Source: Smittium mucronatum
Taxonomy: Eukaryota > Kickxellomycota > Harpellomycetes > Harpellales > Legeriomycetaceae
Assembly (NCBI GenBank): GCA_001953115.1
Contig: LSSL01005651.1
Location: forward strand, 1 to 10,439
Direction of reading: 5' to 3'
DNA length: 10,439 nucleotides
Within the stretch, counting starts at the first letter, position 1. Each line of letters opens with the position of its first letter. The notes beneath the pieces were generated by a model. That model was not told where the DNA came from and searched no databases. It worked only from the letters and a program-made list of their open reading frames with translations. Positions 9,261 to 10,439 of the stretch are shown here, one piece after another. The translations under genes and the position numbers were made by a program.

Positions 9261-10137
9261 CTACATACTGCTTTTATTTGCTTTCTATTTTTCGATTCTA
9301 TGAGATATAATCTGAAACCCAAGGAGAGGAAATTTTCGGAAAGAAATCAGTTTAAGCGGCTAAATTTTCTTGAATGAATGTTTTTACTATTTATTTTTAT
9401 AAAATATATTCAAAAATCGCCTAATTTTTATAAAAAATGTTTCAGGTTAATTGATTCTTACAAATTTTTTTTTATAAAAAATTTGAGTTTTATTTCATTG
9501 GCCGATATATTATAACCTGTCAAATAAAAATAATTAATTTTTTTATGTATAACCTAGTAAAATCATGCAATTATCGTTGGTTAGAAAAGTTTTTTTGTGT
9601 ATTTGAACAAATTTTGACTCAAATTTTCGAAAATTTTGTGTTTTCACATAATTTTTTGTATATAATTTTAACGATTTATAAAAAAAATATCAAAAATATG
9701 AATTCTCATCATATTTACAGTAAACACATTGAATTTTAAATTGATCAAGTTGTCAATTTTTTTTTCTATTAATAACCCAAAAAAAATTTTTTTATCTAAA
9801 AAGAACTGCGAAAGATTAATATTTGTTGGAATTGAAGTTAAATATACAAATAGTAGGTGGAATTTCTCCAAAAAATTAAATTTTATTTTGAGCACCTTAT
9901 TTTTTACTTATTTTATTTAAAATTTTTTTCAAAAATATATCTGTACCTGGCATTATATGATTGTTTTGATTATTTTATTAATGATCTTGCTTTTGATATT
10001 TGGAGAGAAAAAATATAATTGGTTTTTTTAGTTATAAAGCCTACTTATTATCTAGTATGAATATTGGTGCAAAAAAAATAATACAAAGTGCCTATGTGTA
10101 CCAATTCATTAAATTAAAACTTTTTTTTTTTTTATAA
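9261..10137 (+). pseudogene. Multi-frame relic of an unrecognised protein
   Basis: I do not recognise the product. Overlapping + strand frames follow one another with little gap: 9261-9515 with one TGA at 9375-9377 (MRYNLKPKERKFSERNQFKR begins at 9300); 9455-9739, 95 open codons including ATG 9545 (NYRWLEKFFCVFEQILTQIF); 9729-9920 (KKNCERLIFVGIEVKYTNSR); 9857-10015 (ALYDCFDYFINDLAFDIWRE); and 9997-10134 (YKAYLLSSMNIGAKKIIQSA). Trp, Cys, Asp and Glu are far commoner here than in the A+T-rich spacers, and G favours first positions, most clearly at 9950-10015. The simplest explanation is one gene of about 290 codons broken by at least four frame changes and one stop. The short ATG-started frames at 9545-9739 and 9729-9920 are pieces of it, not separate genes. 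The - strand frame at 9668-9895 is a shadow. Confidence 0.48.
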
Positions 10138-10158
10138 TTTTCAACAAAGTTTCAGTAA

Positions 10159-10439
10159 GAATACAGATTCTTTGTTTTTTTTTGTATCACGGAATTTTAT
10201 TGTAAGATAACGTCATTAAAAACTATACTAAAAAAATTTGAAAAAAATAAAAAGACGTATAGAAAAGACTATTATCCTAACTACAATAAGCTCCTCTGCC
10301 GGACTACCGGCTGCGTACCTACGGGAAAAGGGTTCAATCTACCAACCGAAAGACCCCCCCTGGCATTGCTTCAAGTAGGCTGGATGACTGAGGTTACGTG
10401 CAGTCATGAATTAAGCTCTTTGTCAATGAAAAACAGTTC
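10159..10439 (+). CDS. Open frame running off the window edge into a G+C-rich segment
   Basis: After TAA at 10156-10158 a + strand frame stays open for about 93 codons to the end of the window. Its first half is A+T-rich and lysine-rich (SLKTILKKFEKNKKTYRKDY). From about 10289 the base composition jumps to about half G+C and the frame reads CRTTGCVPTGKGFNLPTERP, then LLQVGWMTEVTCSHELSSLS. It has no upstream ATG in the window. A competing frame from 10290 reads LPDYRLRTYGKRVQSTNRKT, then PPGIASSRLDD, broken by TGA codons at about 10389 and 10404. Which frame is real, if either, cannot be settled. The segment looks like the edge of a different element, such as a retrotransposon or a transferred sequence, but I do not recognise it with certainty. 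Confidence 0.33.

Noticed and set aside
9668..9895. 75-codon open frame on the - strand
   Set aside because: It is antisense to two + strand frames that show better codon-position signal, so it is most likely a shadow.
10327..10350. tRNA T-arm-like string GGGTTCAATC
   Set aside because: The loop resembles TTCRANY, but the flanking bases do not form a five-pair stem and no acceptor, D or anticodon arm could be placed.

Overview
This window is extremely A+T-rich, carries long A and T runs throughout, and contains no long intact gene. Its content is recognisable but broken. The best-supported feature is a dead Mutator-like (MULE) transposase at the left end, with traces of a FLYWCH-type zinc finger, the DDE core and a C-terminal SWIM zinc finger. 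That combination, the base composition and a landscape of decayed genes suggest accessory sequence from a microsporidian-like, A+T-rich eukaryote. The organism is an inference; no rRNA, tRNA or housekeeping gene anchors it.

Layout. 1-1330: MULE transposase relic, + strand. 1642-2014: short relic of an unrecognised protein, + strand. 2357-4345: a two-armed element with inverted repeats of about 300 bp (2357-2654 and 4047-4345) around a 1.4 kb core, a probable non-autonomous or decayed DNA transposon. The arms are the clearest large structure in the window. About 4740-5530: relic on the - strand, best at 5117-5374. 5581-7823: long + strand relic starting with an ATG and a hydrophobic leader, then fragments with leucine-rich-repeat-like spacing, cut by many stops and frame changes. 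8813-9001: small coding-like relic. 9261-10137: second multi-frame + strand relic of unknown function. 10159-10439: an open frame that passes into a segment of about 50% G+C reaching the window edge, probably the start of another mobile or transferred element.

How it fits together. The region looks like a gene graveyard beside mobile elements: an inactivated transposase, a long-inverted-repeat element, and several unrelated coding relics on both strands. Most relics were found by hand from reading-frame continuity and from enrichment of G at first codon positions. In sequence this rich in A+T such signals are only moderately strong, and confidences are set accordingly. No functional protein-coding gene, structural RNA, CRISPR array or origin could be supported.
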